Assembly: GCF_034702125.1 (NCBI RefSeq)
Contig: NC_085862.1
Coordinates: 19,944,891-20,008,890, forward strand
Source of the DNA: Engraulis encrasicolus
Taxonomy: Eukaryota; Chordata; Actinopteri; Clupeiformes; Engraulidae
Direction: 5' to 3'
DNA: 64,000 nt
Shown here in pieces: positions 1-18,159 of this stretch; the first letter of the stretch is position 1, and each line of letters starts with the position of its first letter. The notes beneath the pieces are model-generated. The model saw nothing but the letters and a program-made list of their open reading frames with translations. It made no database searches and was not told the DNA's origin. A program made the position numbers and the translations under genes.

Positions 1-284
1 TGCTAGTTATCCTAGCTATCCCGACCTAGTTATGTCTTTACCCTGCAGAGTCTACAATATGCCTCCACAGCTATGGTCAACTCCTGTCTCTGACCTGTCC
101 ACTCGCCTCCTGCCTTGCCCACTGTCTAAGAGAGTGGCACGCAGGTCTTGCCTGGTCTACTCAGCTCCAGCCTCTTCCCTGTTGAGTCTTGGATACTGCA
201 TGCCTGCAGAGCTTTGTCCTCATAGTGTTTCTAGCCTTCTAACCATCCCGAGACATTCCTGCATATCTGGAGTCTAATTAGGGC

Positions 285-675
285 TATTCTCTTCTGTGCT
301 GTTAGGGCTGTTCTGTTGAGGCTGTTCCCCATTGTTCTGTTATGGCTGTTCTGTGCCCTTCTGTGCTGTTCTGTTAGGACTTTTCTGTGCTGTCCTGTTC
401 TGTACTGTTTTGTGCTGTTCGGTTAAGGCTGCTCTGTGCAGTTCTGTGCTGTTCTGTCAGGACTTTTCTGTGCTGTTCTGCTATGGCTGTTCTGTGCTGT
501 TCTGTGCTGTTCTGCTATGGCTGTTCTGTTACGGCTGTTCTGTTATGACTGTTCTGTGCTGTTCTGTGCTGTTCTGTTATGACTGTTCTGTTTGGGCTGT
601 TCTGTTAGGGCTGTTCTGTTTGGGCTGTTCTGTTTGGGCTGTTCTGTTTGGGCTGTTCTGTTTGGGCTGTTCTGT
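285..675. repeat. degenerate minisatellite (GGCTGTTCTGTT type)
   Basis: Roughly 12-15-bp units built on GGCTGTTCTGTTTG / TGTGCTGTTCTG, most regular at 590-670. The open frames across it are repeat artefacts. Confidence 0.8.
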
Positions 676-754
676 GCTCCAGGGGCTTCTGCTCTCTGCT
701 CCATTTCCTGCTGTTCTACCTCATCAACTCCACTTTTAGCCAACACCCCCAATC

Positions 755-893
<139 letters not shown>

Positions 894-1359
894 TCCAAAA
901 CAGCAGAGGCCAGGCGTCCCTCTCCAAGGAAGATGGATCAGCGGAGGAGCTTTGATCCTGCAGGGGCTTCTGGCCCCCACACCGAAACACACACAAACAC
1001 ACATACTCTCTCACACACACACCCAAAGGAAGTGTGGATGCTACTCTGACTCCCACCAGGCGTGCTGATTCTCAAAGCTGCCTGACAAGTTAGCATCCCA
1101 ACATTTCCCCTCCCCTCACTCGCTCCATCTCTCCCCACACACAGCCTCATCATCTCTCTCCCTCTCCCCACTCCAGGCCTTACCATCCCTCTCTCTAGCG
1201 TTATACTCCACTCAACCTCACCCCTCCACTACCCACTACAGTCTCTACTCTGCAGAGGTGCGGAGTTTCAGTCCTGCTATGTGCAGTGTTTCATCTGTAG
1301 AGTTGAAGTTCTGTAGGGTTTGCTCTGCTCTCTACTCAGCTGATTTCACTAATTAGCTG

Positions 1360-1545
1360 TTTTAGCTACAGTACACCAGCTACAGTATTTTACAGTATCT
1401 TAACTACAGTATGTTAACTACTATACTTTAGCTACAGTAGTTTACAGTATTTTAGCATCAGTACTTAACAATATTTTTCCAACAGTAGTTTACAGGATTT
1501 TATCTACAGTATTTTACAGTATTTTGGCTGCACTACCTAAGCTAC
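1360..1545. repeat. degenerate TACAGTATTTTA repeat
   Basis: Irregular units of CTACAGTATTTTACAGTA, with TTAGC spacers. Confidence 0.6.
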
Positions 1546-1863
1546 AGTAGGGATCGGCAGCTGGAATATGGACTCTTAATGGACCTGTAGGTCCACTTCT
1601 GCTACAACCCCCCACCCCCCCCCCCGCTCCATCCCCTCCCTCCTCCTCCTCCATTTTTTATTCTTCCACCATCCCTCTCTACCTCCACTTCATCTCTACA
1701 TCTCTACATCTCTACATCTCTATCTCTCTCTCTCCTGGTCTACAGTGTTTTTCCGCCTGGCTGACCAGCCCAACAGGCTACAACAGGAAAACAAAATATT
1801 GACAAAGATAAACAATGACGCAGCTCAGAACATGTGGAGGCATAAACACACAAACATGTGCGT

Positions 1864-1865
<2 letters not shown>

Positions 1866-1938
<73 letters not shown>
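1866..1938. repeat. (CA)n microsatellite
   Basis: About 36 uninterrupted CA units. Confidence 0.95.
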
Positions 1939-1939
<1 letters not shown>

Positions 1940-2136
1940 CTCGCTCACGTCAGTGTGAAGGTGAACAGTTGGGGTCTGTGGGAGTTACGGCCACAGAGCT
2001 GAAGGCTGCATTGTAATGCAGGTATCTGTGCACATGCGTACATGTGCATGTGTGCGTGCGTGTGTTAAGGGCGGAGGGTAGCATGAGTGTAGTGTACTGC
2101 ATGTGTGTGTGTGTGCGCCAGAGGTGAGCCAGAGGG

Positions 2137-2238
<102 letters not shown>

Positions 2239-2404
2239 ATGAACGTGCATGCGTGCGTGCGTGTGCGCGCGTGTGTTAAATGCGGAGTGTGAGGTGTGTG
2301 TGTTAAGGGCGGAGGGTAGCGTGTGTATAAAGGTGGAATGTTAAATGGCAGCGGAATGCTGTTTATTTTTACAAATGCTCGAGTGCCAACAACACACACA
2401 GCTC

Positions 2405-2790
<386 letters not shown>

Positions 2791-2984
2791 ACCTGATGCG
2801 AGGTTACAGAAGGCATCTGTGTACGTATATGAGGAAAGCTGGTCAGTTCAGGGTCCTATGTATCTGAGAATGGAAGGAGACGCCCAGACGGTGGGGAAGA
2901 TGGCAGAAACTGGCAGCTGCCACACATGGCACCTGTGAGCAGAGCAGACCAGCTGACCAGCTGATCAGGTGACCACTCCACCAG

Positions 2985-3205
2985 GGGGCAACTAACTAGG
3001 TGAAGGCCTCTAGCTTGGTATAACTAACTAGGTGAAGGCCTATACCTGGGGATAACTAACTAGGTGAAAGCCTCTAACTTGGTATAACTAACTAGGTGAG
3101 GGCCTCTAGCTTGGTATAACTAACTAGGTGAAGGCCACTAGCTTGGTATAACTTACAAGGTTTGGTATAACTAACTAGGTGAAAGCCTCTGACTGAGAGG
3201 AGCAA
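2985..3205. repeat. minisatellite, about 32-bp unit
   Basis: About six units of AACTAACTAGGTGAAGGCCT plus CTAGCTTGGTAT. Confidence 0.8.
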
Positions 3206-3407
3206 TCCAGGTGAGGCTGACTGCAAGAAATATAAGTAAGCCATCTAAGGATACTTGGCCAGGTGAAGTCCCATCTAAGGCCAGGCTCAAACTACATGAC
3301 TCCCGATTTTGTGTCCGATTTTAGGATACCTGGCCAGGTGAAGCCCCTGAGGACATGTAAGCAGACAAGGCTGCTGTACATAGAGCACTGCAAGTCTGGA
3401 GAGCCAC

Positions 3408-3549
<142 letters not shown>

Positions 3550-3594
3550 AACACCAACACACAAGCTTATCGCCACATACCTGCCCAGCTGAGG

Positions 3595-3850
3595 TGCGTT
3601 ACCTATCTCAGGATACCTGCACGGATCAGCAGAGCCACTTCACCTATCTCAGCATACCTGCACGGATCTGCAGAGCCACTTCACCTATCTCAGCATACCT
3701 GCCCCCATCCAGGTGAGCCACTTACCACTGCCTACCTGCCAGGTGAGGTGAGTCACCTATATCAGCATAACCAGCCGAGAGTAAAGTAGCTGGTTGGAAT
3801 GAGGCCCTGTGTCAGCATATCTGGCCAGTTGAGGTGAGCCACCAATCTCT
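3595..3850. repeat. degenerate repeat of CACCTATCTCAGCATACCTG
   Basis: Several diverged units, clearest at 3600-3700 where GCACGGATC follows each unit. Confidence 0.6.
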
Positions 3851-4107
3851 ATAGTAGCTGGTCGGAATACACTGCAGCAGGTAGACAGCTGACTGCTATA
3901 TCACTACAAATTTCCACTCCATGACTGATATATTTAATTAAACTTGACAATAAGAAAACAAATAGGGATGATACAGTAGATGAGTAAGAAATATGGAGAT
4001 GACATGCATAACAATGGTCCAGACTGTTTGACATTTGAAGAGATTACACCGTCTCAAAATGATCTGCAATTATGTTTAATCCATAAAAGACCTTGCTCTA
4101 ACAAAAG

Positions 4108-4243
<136 letters not shown>

Positions 4244-4321
4244 TACTGTAAACACACCAAGCTCACTCAGTAAGAGCTGAATACCCTGGAGCTGTGGCAA
4301 GTGACTCATGCACCTTCAGCC

Positions 4322-4687
4322 TTAAAGTGATACTGTGTAGAATTTGGTATAGTTTATTTCCAGAATTAGTGCTGTCTATTCACAAATGTTATCTTTTCAC
4401 AAATACTTACCACCATCATCAAATTCTAAGTATTCATTATGACTGGAAAAATTGAACTTTACATACATGAAAAGGTGAATCTTCTCCATGTCTGCCATTT
4501 TGAGAAATTGAATTTTTTTTTGAGCTGCAAAGCTTGCTGTACTTTGCTCATACTAGTAAAGATTATTTTATTACTTAGAAAATATGAATGAATGAAAAGA
4601 TCATATTTGGAAATAGGCAACACAGACTGAATGAGCAACATATTCACAATACTACTCTGGCCACCATCCTACACTTTGCACCTTTAA
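4322..4687. mobile_element. MITE with TTAAAG..CTTTAA ends, copy 1
   Basis: About 366 bp, starting TTAAAGTGATACTGTGTAG and ending TTGCACCTTTAA. Clearly related over its length to 45535-45901, sharing TACTTACCACCA and CTAAGTATTCATTATGACTG. Confidence 0.75.
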
Positions 4688-4813
4688 CATGCAAAATGTT
4701 ATAATATGACAACAACAGTGTAATAAGACAAAAGCAGAAGAGGACAGAGAAGAGGACACCCCGTACATCAGTTGAAGTTAGATGTTTCTCTCTCCAATCT
4801 GAACAGTTTAAAC

Positions 4814-5154
4814 CAGTGGTGCTCAAACTGTGGTACGTGTACCACTGGTGGTACTTGAGACATCTCTGGTGGTACTTGGAAGAATTATTTTTTATGCATT
4901 GATTTGAAGGCTGATCAAGTTGTTGCAGTCAAAAATGTCTCTTTGGTCTCACATTTTGTAATATTGAACTGTATGAATGAATCTGAACACATAATGCAGA
5001 ATAGTACTAGGCGAGCAAGAAATTTAAAAACACTGGCAAAAGTGAATATGAAAGACCTTTACTGCGATATTCTAATGTCATTTTTCAAAGTGGTACTCGG
5101 AGAGCTCAATGTTTTCTCAGGTGGTACTTCACACAAAAAGTTTGAGAACCAATG
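4814..5154. mobile_element. hAT-like MITE
   Basis: Ends CAGTGGTGCTCAAACT and AGTTTGAGAACCAATG (inverted), flanked by the perfect 8-bp duplication GTTTAAAC. Confidence 0.85.
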
Positions 5155-6514
5155 GTTTAAACAACTCCGCATTCCCTCTCATGTTGATGCTTCCAGCATC
5201 ACATTTACTGTTTGCTCTCACCAGCTAGTGTTTGCTCTATTCATCGTGTGGGGAAAACACCTACCCAAATGTGGACACTGGGAGGACAGACTGGCGACAC
5301 CAGGCCTTGAATGGACTACAGTTGGAAAGGGCAGTGTGTTCCCACAGTGCCCAGTGTGCCAACAACACACAACACGCACACACGCGAGTGCCCACACATA
5401 TACACACATACACACACTCAGAGCAGCAGAGTCAAAAGCTCTGGCGAGGTGGATGTGGTGTTGGTGATTTACAAAGCATCTTCTCATTTGCCTCCCTCTA
5501 TATTTGGTTTTGGCATAAACCAAACGTGTGAAAAGGGAAATGGGGCCTCGGTGTAGTCTAATTACAGAATACAACATTCACCAGAGGGCCTGAGACCCAT
5601 TGTTTACGCACTTCAGTGACTAAGGAGATTTGTTGTGGTTAACCATGAGACAGACACAGCAGATTGCTGCACAAATGTAGAGGAAACTAGTAGAGTAACT
5701 ATATTGAAATGAAGGTGGCAAGGAGCTTACATAAATACACATAATGCCCATATGGACATGTCATGACACATATAACACAGATAATAGTCAGGGAAAGTAA
5801 AAAAAAACTGGGTAAACTGACACTAGTTTCTCTTTTGATGAACAACTGCATTTAGCCAGACAGACAACCTGATGCCAGTCGACACAGCCTGCCCGGTCAG
5901 GCAAAGGGCTTGTATTACAAAAATAGCTCGCCATTACGCAGCGCTTTGTGCTCGAGACAGGAGGACACACCTGGGGGGACAAGAAGAGACTGGCGCGCAA
6001 ATACCCGTTGTTATCATGAATGGAGGGAGTGGCAATGAAATCCCCCTCCACCGGCCCAACTTAAGTCTCTCGTGACAGCTGGAAGACGCATGTCCTCGTG
6101 CTGTTTCTAACCATAGCCTGAAGGCAGTGCACTGCTTGCTCTGCATGAACTGAATGGCTGCCTGCTTGCCTGACTGTTCTTACATGAAGTAGAGACGTCT
6201 GACATTGGTCATTTAAAACAATAACTCCTGAAGCATCTTGTTACATCAGTTCAGAAGTTCCCTTCCGAGCGATCTGCGCGCCACCAGACTCGCACAAACA
6301 AACAGGTGCTTGGAGCGCTTCCTTCGTATCCCAATAAAACATGCTGCGATGTGTCGTTACTGCTTGCAAAACACACTAACAACCTCCCCTAGGCTATGTT
6401 GTTCTTGTGCCTTTACATAGCCACCCTGACAACACCCAGCAAACTGACTTCAACCAGAAAGTGGATAGACCGTTATCTCCCTGTACAGAGGAAAACGATA
6501 GATCGGAAACTTAC

Positions 6515-6928
6515 CTTGATATAGGCCATCTGTAGGTAGTTGTAGGGTATCCTCCGGTTGAAATCCTGGATGATCTCCTCGCTGACTTTGTGCATGGACT
6601 GCGGCCCCAGTTTGATCTCCGTGCACTCGTTCAGACAGGAGGCTCTCCGTAAAATCACATCAAAGAATTTCAGATCGGAGAAGGGGTTCGCGTCAAAGCG
6701 ATGTCGGTCCTTGCATGTCAGCCGACACTGGATCTTGGTGCGCCGGAGTTCCGCGAAGCTGCTCAGCGCTCCCTCCATATACCGCACCACATTCTCATAG
6801 TCCCCTCGGTGGAAAGCATCAATCGCGTTGTCATACAGCAGATCATATGGCTGTAATGAAGTTGACGACAGGACGACCGACTGAAGGAACAGCAGTAAGG
6901 TGCCAATGAGAAAGTTAATCATATCCAT
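6515..6928 (-). CDS. p3h2: prolyl 3-hydroxylase 2-like, first coding exon (partial gene)
   Basis: The exon encodes 138 codons from an ATG at 6926-6928 to a phase-0 GT donor (AAG|GTAAGT) at 6513-6514. It starts with a hydrophobic signal peptide (residues about 4-22), then LQPYDLLYDNAI, the start of the TPR-like, cysteine-containing N-terminal domain (two CxxxC motifs: CRLTC near residue 68 and CLNEC near 98). The end, RRIPYNYLQMAYIK, is the signature exon-1 end of the leprecan family. P3H enzymes are Fe(II)/2-oxoglutarate dioxygenases of the ER that 3-hydroxylate collagen prolines; the catalytic part lies in later exons outside the left edge. P3H2 is preferred to P3H1 or P3H3 because claudin genes lie immediately upstream on the same strand, as P3H2 and CLDN1 do in human. 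The family assignment is firm; the paralogue choice is an inference. Confidence 0.9.
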
Positions 6929-7095
6929 CGTTAACAGCCCGAGTTGCTATGTTGTTTTTAACTTTCAGCGGTTCTGGGTTGTATGTGGTCGCAATGTGCA
7001 ATCCCCGACTGAAGAAATCTCCCGGCTACACAGACATGAAACCTTGTGGATGAGTGACCGCTAAAACATCGTCACACGTTTGCGTATTTCGGCGG

Positions 7096-7100
7096 ATTGG
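7096..7100 (-). promoter_or_regulatory. possible CCAAT box of p3h2
   Basis: A CCAAT pentamer on the minus strand lies about 168 bases upstream of the p3h2 start codon in fairly GC-rich sequence. No TATA box was seen. This is suggestive only. Confidence 0.3.
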
Positions 7101-7869
7101 TCGTCAGATCGCATCCGTGTCGATAGCATTACTGGGGGGCTATTTAATAACGAGGGCCAAACACACATTTCGGGAACGACCCCCTTCCCTCTTTGTTAAA
7201 CTCCTCCCCTCTTCGATCCAAGAAGGAAATGAGTGGTCGTGACAACTTCACGCTTGTTGGGTAGCCCCCAGTTAAAAACGACAGAGAGCGAGGGAACAAC
7301 CCTCGCCAGGACAGAGCGCAAACTACACATAGGCTACTCAGCGAGCGCAGCCGGCATTACACCTGCTGCGGACAGTGGTGACTGTGGAGGCGGCCATTGA
7401 TTGACTGAATTTCACCAACTAAAATTGATAGGGATGTTTCATTTTTTTTCTTTAAAAAAAAAACAAAACAAACGCGTCTCATTCTATAGTGCAGCTAATT
7501 ACCAAAGTTTGTTTACAAACTAGAAACTGAGCAGCAGACCATGAATAACAGTTAGTGGGTCTACACATGCCCGACTCGAGTAGGCCTAGACTTGTGGCAG
7601 AACCAGCCCAGCAGCACTACTGTTTAATTGGAATTAGCGTTTCATGTGACTGCTTATGAAAACATACGGCAGTGTACTGAAGTGAACCCACTTTCTACAG
7701 TTTATGCGACAGCCCCCTCTACCGTCCGTGTTATACACACAGCGGTGTGGTAGACATGAAGTGTAGGCAAAGATTCTCTATTCTAAGAACGTCTCTGGTG
7801 TAGGTAGGTAGAAATGAAGTGTAGCCGCTGCCTCCCTCTAGCGTTTCACCAGAGGACACATTATGGCCT

Positions 7870-8408
7870 CTTTCTGAATAGGCTACTACTACTAGGCCTA
7901 CTACCACTACTACATGTACTACAAGGCTACTACTACTACTACTACTACTACTAGGGCCTACTACTACGACTACTAGGCCTAGGCCTACTAGCTTACACAC
8001 CTCACCCTACTACCGTCTGGCCACAGATAAAGAAGCATGCGTTCATAGTTGCCTACACCAGCCGACTAAGGGACAGCTTGGTTGCTTAACTGCCACTGCC
8101 AGAAAAGAACCCCTCCTCCTTCCCTCTTCATCACCCGCCTATTTTTGTAACATTACCTCTCTATGTCACTGCAGATCTTAGCTTTTTTGGAACTTTTTTC
8201 CGTTTCATTGCTGAATTGTTGAATTCATGAGAAGCCTACATGACAATACATATCTTGCATCTTGTATCTTCTTCTACTACTGCTAATACTACTACTACTA
8301 CTACTACTGCTAATGCTAATACTACTACTACTACTGCTGCTAATACTACTACTACTACTACTGCTAATACTACTACTACTACTGCTAATACTACTACTAC
8401 TACTACTG

Positions 8409-8450
<42 letters not shown>

Positions 8451-8500
8451 ATAATAATAATAATAATGATAATAACAATAATAATGCTACTGGTACTGTA
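7870..8500. repeat. (CTA)n / (CTG)(CTA)n trinucleotide tracts
   Basis: CTA-rich at 7885-7985 and 8270-8486, the latter with regular ACTGCTAAT interruptions and an ATA run. Related CTACTACTA continues at 8921-9003 beyond the inserted MITE. Confidence 0.85.
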
Positions 8501-8535
8501 GCCTACTAGCTTACTACTGCTACGTAGGCCTACTA

Positions 8536-8920
8536 TAGGGTGACCAGACGTCCCGGTTTGACCGGGACAGTCCCGGTTTGGAGTTGTGTGTCCCAGGTCC
8601 CGAGCGAACCCTCTCGGGACACAAATATGTCCCGGTTTTGGCCACCCACTACATTGCGCCATGTCTATCAGGGTAAATATATGGAAAATATTACATGTTT
8701 ACCTGCCACAATTAATGGCAGCCAGCTCTTGTATAGAAAGTCTGAAGGAGTCAGTTGCGATTTGTCATTCCTCCCTCTAAAATTGATTAGAATGCAGGAA
8801 ATTGCATCTAAAAAATACAAATTTTCCTGGGGGAGGACCCCCAGACCCGCCCGCCAAATATTGTCCTTCAGTCACGCACGAAGTGTCCCGGTTTCAGACT
8901 ACAAAAATCTGGTCACCCTA
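8536..8920. mobile_element. hAT-like MITE inserted in a CTA repeat
   Basis: Ends TAGGGTGACCAGA and TCTGGTCACCCTA are perfect inverted repeats, flanked by the perfect 8-bp duplication GCCTACTA. The host array is (CTA)n. Confidence 0.9.
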
Positions 8921-9009
8921 GCCTACTACTACTACAGCTACTCCCTATAGGCCTACTACACTACTATGACTACTACTGCTGCTACCACGTTACAACTACT
9001 ACTACTTGA

Positions 9010-9880
9010 TACAGTTTGTGGCAGGCTTTTTACTTTTGGACATTACTTTGTTTTACGTAAAAGGTCACTGTTACAGTGCATCTAGTACCTCCTCTTGTAC
9101 CCATGTAATGACATAAATCTACTTACCTCTGATAATAACAATGATGTAACTTGCTGGAATTTGAACTTCAGAATATCAGAAGCATAATTTAATGGATAAA
9201 GTTTTGCGAGACGCTTAACAAGCCCCTCATTTTAAACGTTTCTCCTTTTCCAGGTTACCTCTAGGCCTGCAGTTGGCAAGCTGCTCATCTGACAAGAGGC
9301 CAGACACTTACAAGAAAGTGAAACAGAAAGTTCAGACTCATCAGACAGTTTGGAAAGCTGAACCTGGGTTTCTTAACCTTTCTGAAGTTAAGGCCCATTT
9401 TTTTCAGTGCAGAGTGGCTTATTAGGGACCATTACACACACACACGCACGCATGCACGCACACATGCACACGCGCACACACACACATATGCAAAGTGTAT
9501 TGCCGTCGTGAGGCAAGGTTTCTTCAGGCAACTCCACTTCTGCTGACTCCAGGTGTCTTTAGTTGATAATGTATGCAGTTCCCTGGCCTTCGCGGCCCAC
9601 TAGTGCCAAACAGAATTTTTTTGCAGCTCTCAAGGTTATGAGCAGCCGTGCGGTTAAGAATCCCTCGTATTTCAACACGTGTTGGGAGAAAGCCAGGCTG
9701 TGCCCCCCTAGTGACGCAACACCTTCAGTGTTATGAAAGTCGATGATAATCAGGCTAGGAAAAATGACTTTCCTTCAGGCTTCTAATCTTTTTCATTAGT
9801 ATTCTATTGTCAAAACATTGACTGACACTGTCTTATCCAGAGTTGGACTAAAGGGAAGGGAAAAAGTGAGTGAGTATGAA
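9010..9880. other. intergenic, nothing recognised
   Basis: Between p3h2 and claudin A. Only a short CA/GCAC patch at 9433-9485 was seen. Confidence 0.6.
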
Positions 9881-9887
9881 CATGATG

Positions 9888-9888
9888 T

Positions 9889-9936
<48 letters not shown>

Positions 9937-10095
9937 GGGTGAGATGATGAGGGTGATGGTGATGTGAGATGAAGAGGAGGAGGAGGATGATGATAAAGAT
10001 GAAACTTCTTTTAGTGTGTGTGTGTGTGTGAGTGCACGCACGTGCGTGTGTGCCTGCGTGTGTCCGTGCGTGTGTGTGTTTGTGTGTGCGTGTGT
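9888..10095. repeat. (GAT)n and (GT)n microsatellites
   Basis: GAT array about 9888-9935 with variants to 9990, then GTGT/GCGT repeats 10015-10095. Confidence 0.85.
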
Positions 10096-10230
10096 TTCTT
10101 GACAGTAAGCATTTCTTACAATATCCAGCAGAGGGCCATCTCATACCTACAAAGTCCCAACACTGAAAAAGACATGGCAAGCACTGCAGACCTTAATTAA
10201 GTATGAAAAGGATTGCAGATCCTATACTGT

Positions 10231-10419
<189 letters not shown>

Positions 10420-10605
10420 TATAAACTGAAGTGTACCAGTGATTTATCATGTGTGCCTTAGCTAAGCGTCACAGAGCAGCCCAAGACAAAGTGGCCAACA
10501 AAGTGTCCAGGAGTGTCTGAAGTCCCTGTGCATAGTACAATATCCATTGTACTCATTGGAAAAATATGGGGTATCACAAGTCGCACGTTGTGTCGCTCCA
10601 CCTCT

Positions 10606-10746
<141 letters not shown>

Positions 10747-10769
10747 AGCAGAGAAAAATGTGATTGTCC

Positions 10770-11630
10770 TGCATGATTAGGCTATTTCATATGACTAATA
10801 CGAATCAGTGCAATCCTTACAGATACACTGTGTATTGCCATGGCCTATATTACTAAATGTTAGTGTGGGCTATAAGCACACTAACCCCTTTGCACAGAGT
10901 GTATGTTAATAAACTTATTGTCACCAAAATTGTAATGACCAAGACCCAATCTGCTACTGAAGACTCTTGGTAATGTCATTGCAATGTTGTTATGACGTGG
11001 TTTAGTTTTATAGGCCCCAATGTGGTTATGACTTAGGATTTTACAGGCCCCATCTGCATACGTAAAGATGCTACAGAGCTCTATGCGATATGTCCAGAAA
11101 TTCCTAAATGATTGACACCCTTCTTCCCCTTCTCCTTTCCCTTTCATCCCCCTTCCCCTTCTCCTTTCCCTCTCACTCCCTTTCCCTTCACCTTTTCCTT
11201 TCATCCATCTCTTCCTTGACCATCTCCTCTCAGACAGTTTCATGACTATACATAGCGAGCTGCTTTGTCTGAGACACAGTTTGAGCTAAATCAGGAGCTG
11301 GTCTATTTCAGACGTAGGCCTACTATTTGTGAACCTTATGAGGAACTATTCTGCGTGAGAGAGACACAAATCACTGAACCAAATAGGGAACAAGCGTTGT
11401 AGTGAGCCATGCAGCTTGTGAAATCTACAAGGAAATGTCTTGTGTGAGACATGCTGTTGAAACTCTAGAAGATTATTTTTCTTTGAGCCCTGAGAAATAC
11501 ATTAGTCATTAGTTTTCGTGAAATCGTACAGCGGAAAGAGATGCCCAATATTTCCTTATTTGGCTAGATTGGCCTCTTTTTGTACATTCACTGAAACAAA
11601 TGAAATAACATGGAATTTTAAAAATGTCTG
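10770..11630. other. intergenic, nothing recognised
   Basis: Contains a CCCTTCTCCTTT-type pyrimidine patch at 11120-11230 and no coding or mobile-element signal I can support. Confidence 0.6.
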
Positions 11631-11739
11631 CAGCAGGGGTGTCAAACTGAAATTGACAGAGGGCCAAAATCAAAATATTGAGCAAAGTCGGGGGCCAAAC
11701 TCACCAAAGTTGGGCGAAAATGCATGAGGGTCTGCATGA

Positions 11740-11994
11740 GAACTAGGCTACCCCAGCACTGATCCTTGGGGTACGCCTGTGGAGAGGGTTTGAGTTGAAG
11801 ACAGTTTTCCTTGCCATGATACACTGAAGGTGTGTCCAGAAAAGTTCACGAGTGGACAAAACAGTGATTCCCATGGTTGAGCATCCTCAGGATTGTCTTG
11901 TCTTATCTTAACTGTGTCAAAGGCTGCAGATAGGTTTAGTAGGATGAGGATAGTGGACAGTTCTTCCGTTATTGCAGTCCGTAGAGATTCCATT
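11740..11994 (-). mobile_element. LINE reverse-transcriptase fragment
   Basis: The minus strand reads ILILLNLSAAFDTV and later LSTGVPQGSVLG, the catalytic-palm motifs of L2/CR1-type LINE reverse transcriptases. The frame is truncated and the Asp-Asp box is absent. A CAGGGGTGTCAAACT-type MITE fragment adjoins at 11635-11725. Confidence 0.8.
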
Positions 11995-11999
11995 ACAGG

Positions 12000-12690
12000 G
12001 CTGTTTCAACTGAGTGTGCACTTATAAAACCAGATTGTTCTGGGTCAAGTATGTTATCAGTGGGCAGCAGTGCACTCACCAGCAGCTGCTGATAGGACTG
12101 TAAGCACATCAGTCACCGCTGACCGCAACATACTGTTACCCTGAATACAGTAGTCACCCCTGACCATAACATAACAAAGAAGTCACCCCTGACCGCAACA
12201 TAACACTGTCCTCCTGTTCAGTTAAAATAACACCACCCTCTTATTCCTCGAATCTCAGAGGGAGGGAGAGCTGTGGAGGAGTACCTGACGGGAAAGGAGA
12301 TAAGAGAGAGGGGCCCCCACACCTCCTCACTTCCATGCCCACTGGATGGAAGTCCGACCTGCTCCTGGACTCCCACTTATGGGAATATCGCGGCAATGCT
12401 GGATATAGGCCGAATGTAAACAGTCTGGAATTACTGTATCACACCTCAAATGGAAAGTGAAAGTAAACTGTGGCGTCCCGATGTGGTTTCTGCCAGCAGG
12501 GCGTGCACTTGAGCAGTAATGTGTTATCAGTATCAGGCCACATAGGCTAACTCTAGTCAGTCTTCAATCAATATTACGGTAATGGTTGCTGTCAGTATTC
12601 CAAATTACATGGTTACGTTCGAATCAGGTCATATAGAGACTAACTGTAGTCTTCAATGTTACAGAAGGCCTAGTGGTTGTAGTCAGTCTT
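12000..12690. other. intergenic, nothing recognised
   Basis: A short repeat of GTCACCCCTGACC-like units occurs at 12110-12205. No gene is seen. Confidence 0.55.
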
Positions 12691-12811
12691 CACCATTACA
12701 GCTGTGTCTATGTCTGCATGGGAAAGCAAGAAACGTAATTTCAAATTCTTTGTATGACCAGTGCATGTAAAGAAATTGACAATAAAACCAACTTGACTTG
12801 ACTTGACTTGT
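12690..12811 (+). mobile_element. retroposon 3' tail
   Basis: GAAATTGACAATAAAACCAA followed by CTTGA repeats resembles LINE tails that end in a short tandem repeat. Confidence 0.45.
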
Positions 12812-13329
12812 GTGATTGCTATGATTAAAGGATACTAAAACAAAACAGTGAAAATGTTTCTGTGAAATGGCATGGTTTCATTTTTTACAAAACCGAACCG
12901 AATCCTTCCCCTACTCCTGACCAAACATAAACCTTCCCCTACCCCCCCGAAAGAAAAGCAAAGCAAAGAAAGCAATTAAAACAAACAAAAAGAAGCAACA
13001 TGTGTACACTGTATATATTTTCAACCGTAGTCACACACTATCAGAGTGCCAATGCATATAAGCAGACATTACAATCTCGCTATGAGTTTTGCTAATGGTC
13101 GAAACCTAGCGAGAGTAAACAGGAAATGTCTCTGTGATATTGTTGCCAAAGCAACAGTAAACAGGAAATGTCTCTGTAATGGTGTTGTCCTGTCATATCC
13201 CCCCCAAAAACATTTCTGTATTCTTAAGTCAACAGCATCGCCAAGCATCAAGCCACTCAGTATGAGTACAACATTTTCTTAAAGTAACATTAAGTAATTT
13301 TCATCTTAAATCGTACTAGAGGTTGCTAG

Positions 13330-13456
<127 letters not shown>

Positions 13457-13563
13457 CATGAATACTTGAACCCTGCACCTGCACCAGTACTTGAACCCTT
13501 CAAATCAGCACTTGATTGTATATTTTTTCCATAATTTTATGGTGACGTTTTAAGTTTTGTATT

Positions 13564-13569
13564 TTTATT
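13564..13569 (-). terminator. candidate poly(A) signal of claudin A
   Basis: AATAAA on the minus strand about 410 bases after the stop codon. A plus-strand retroposon-like tail (gtgacaataaag, 13669-13680) lies between, so the true 3' end is uncertain. Confidence 0.35.
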
Positions 13570-13976
13570 CATTTTAAATATTGATACACAATAGTTACAC
13601 TGTTTAATTTACCTATATTTTCGTTTTCATCTGTGGATTGCTTCCAAACACCACTGTATTTCTATAGTGACAATAAAGCAGCTGCTACTAAGAGGCCTAC
13701 TGTACTTCTACTACTACAGCATTGCTATAGCTCAGGTAGGGTAGCTGAGCCAATTCATGAATGTCTTAACATACTATATTAGTCCCTCATGATTACTTAC
13801 AAATTACAGAAAAGATACATACCATGTACACACGATACAAGCAATTGCATTTTAACTTAACCACCTTTCACCATTTAACACAGCCCAGGTTCGAGAGTCA
13901 TATTGCAGTCTGACATTACTGTGCCCCTACCTAGCCTCGAAGGGCCCTGGCACCATGGTCCTCCTTGGAGGCTCTA

Positions 13977-18152
<4,176 letters not shown>

Positions 18153-18159
18153 GATGGCC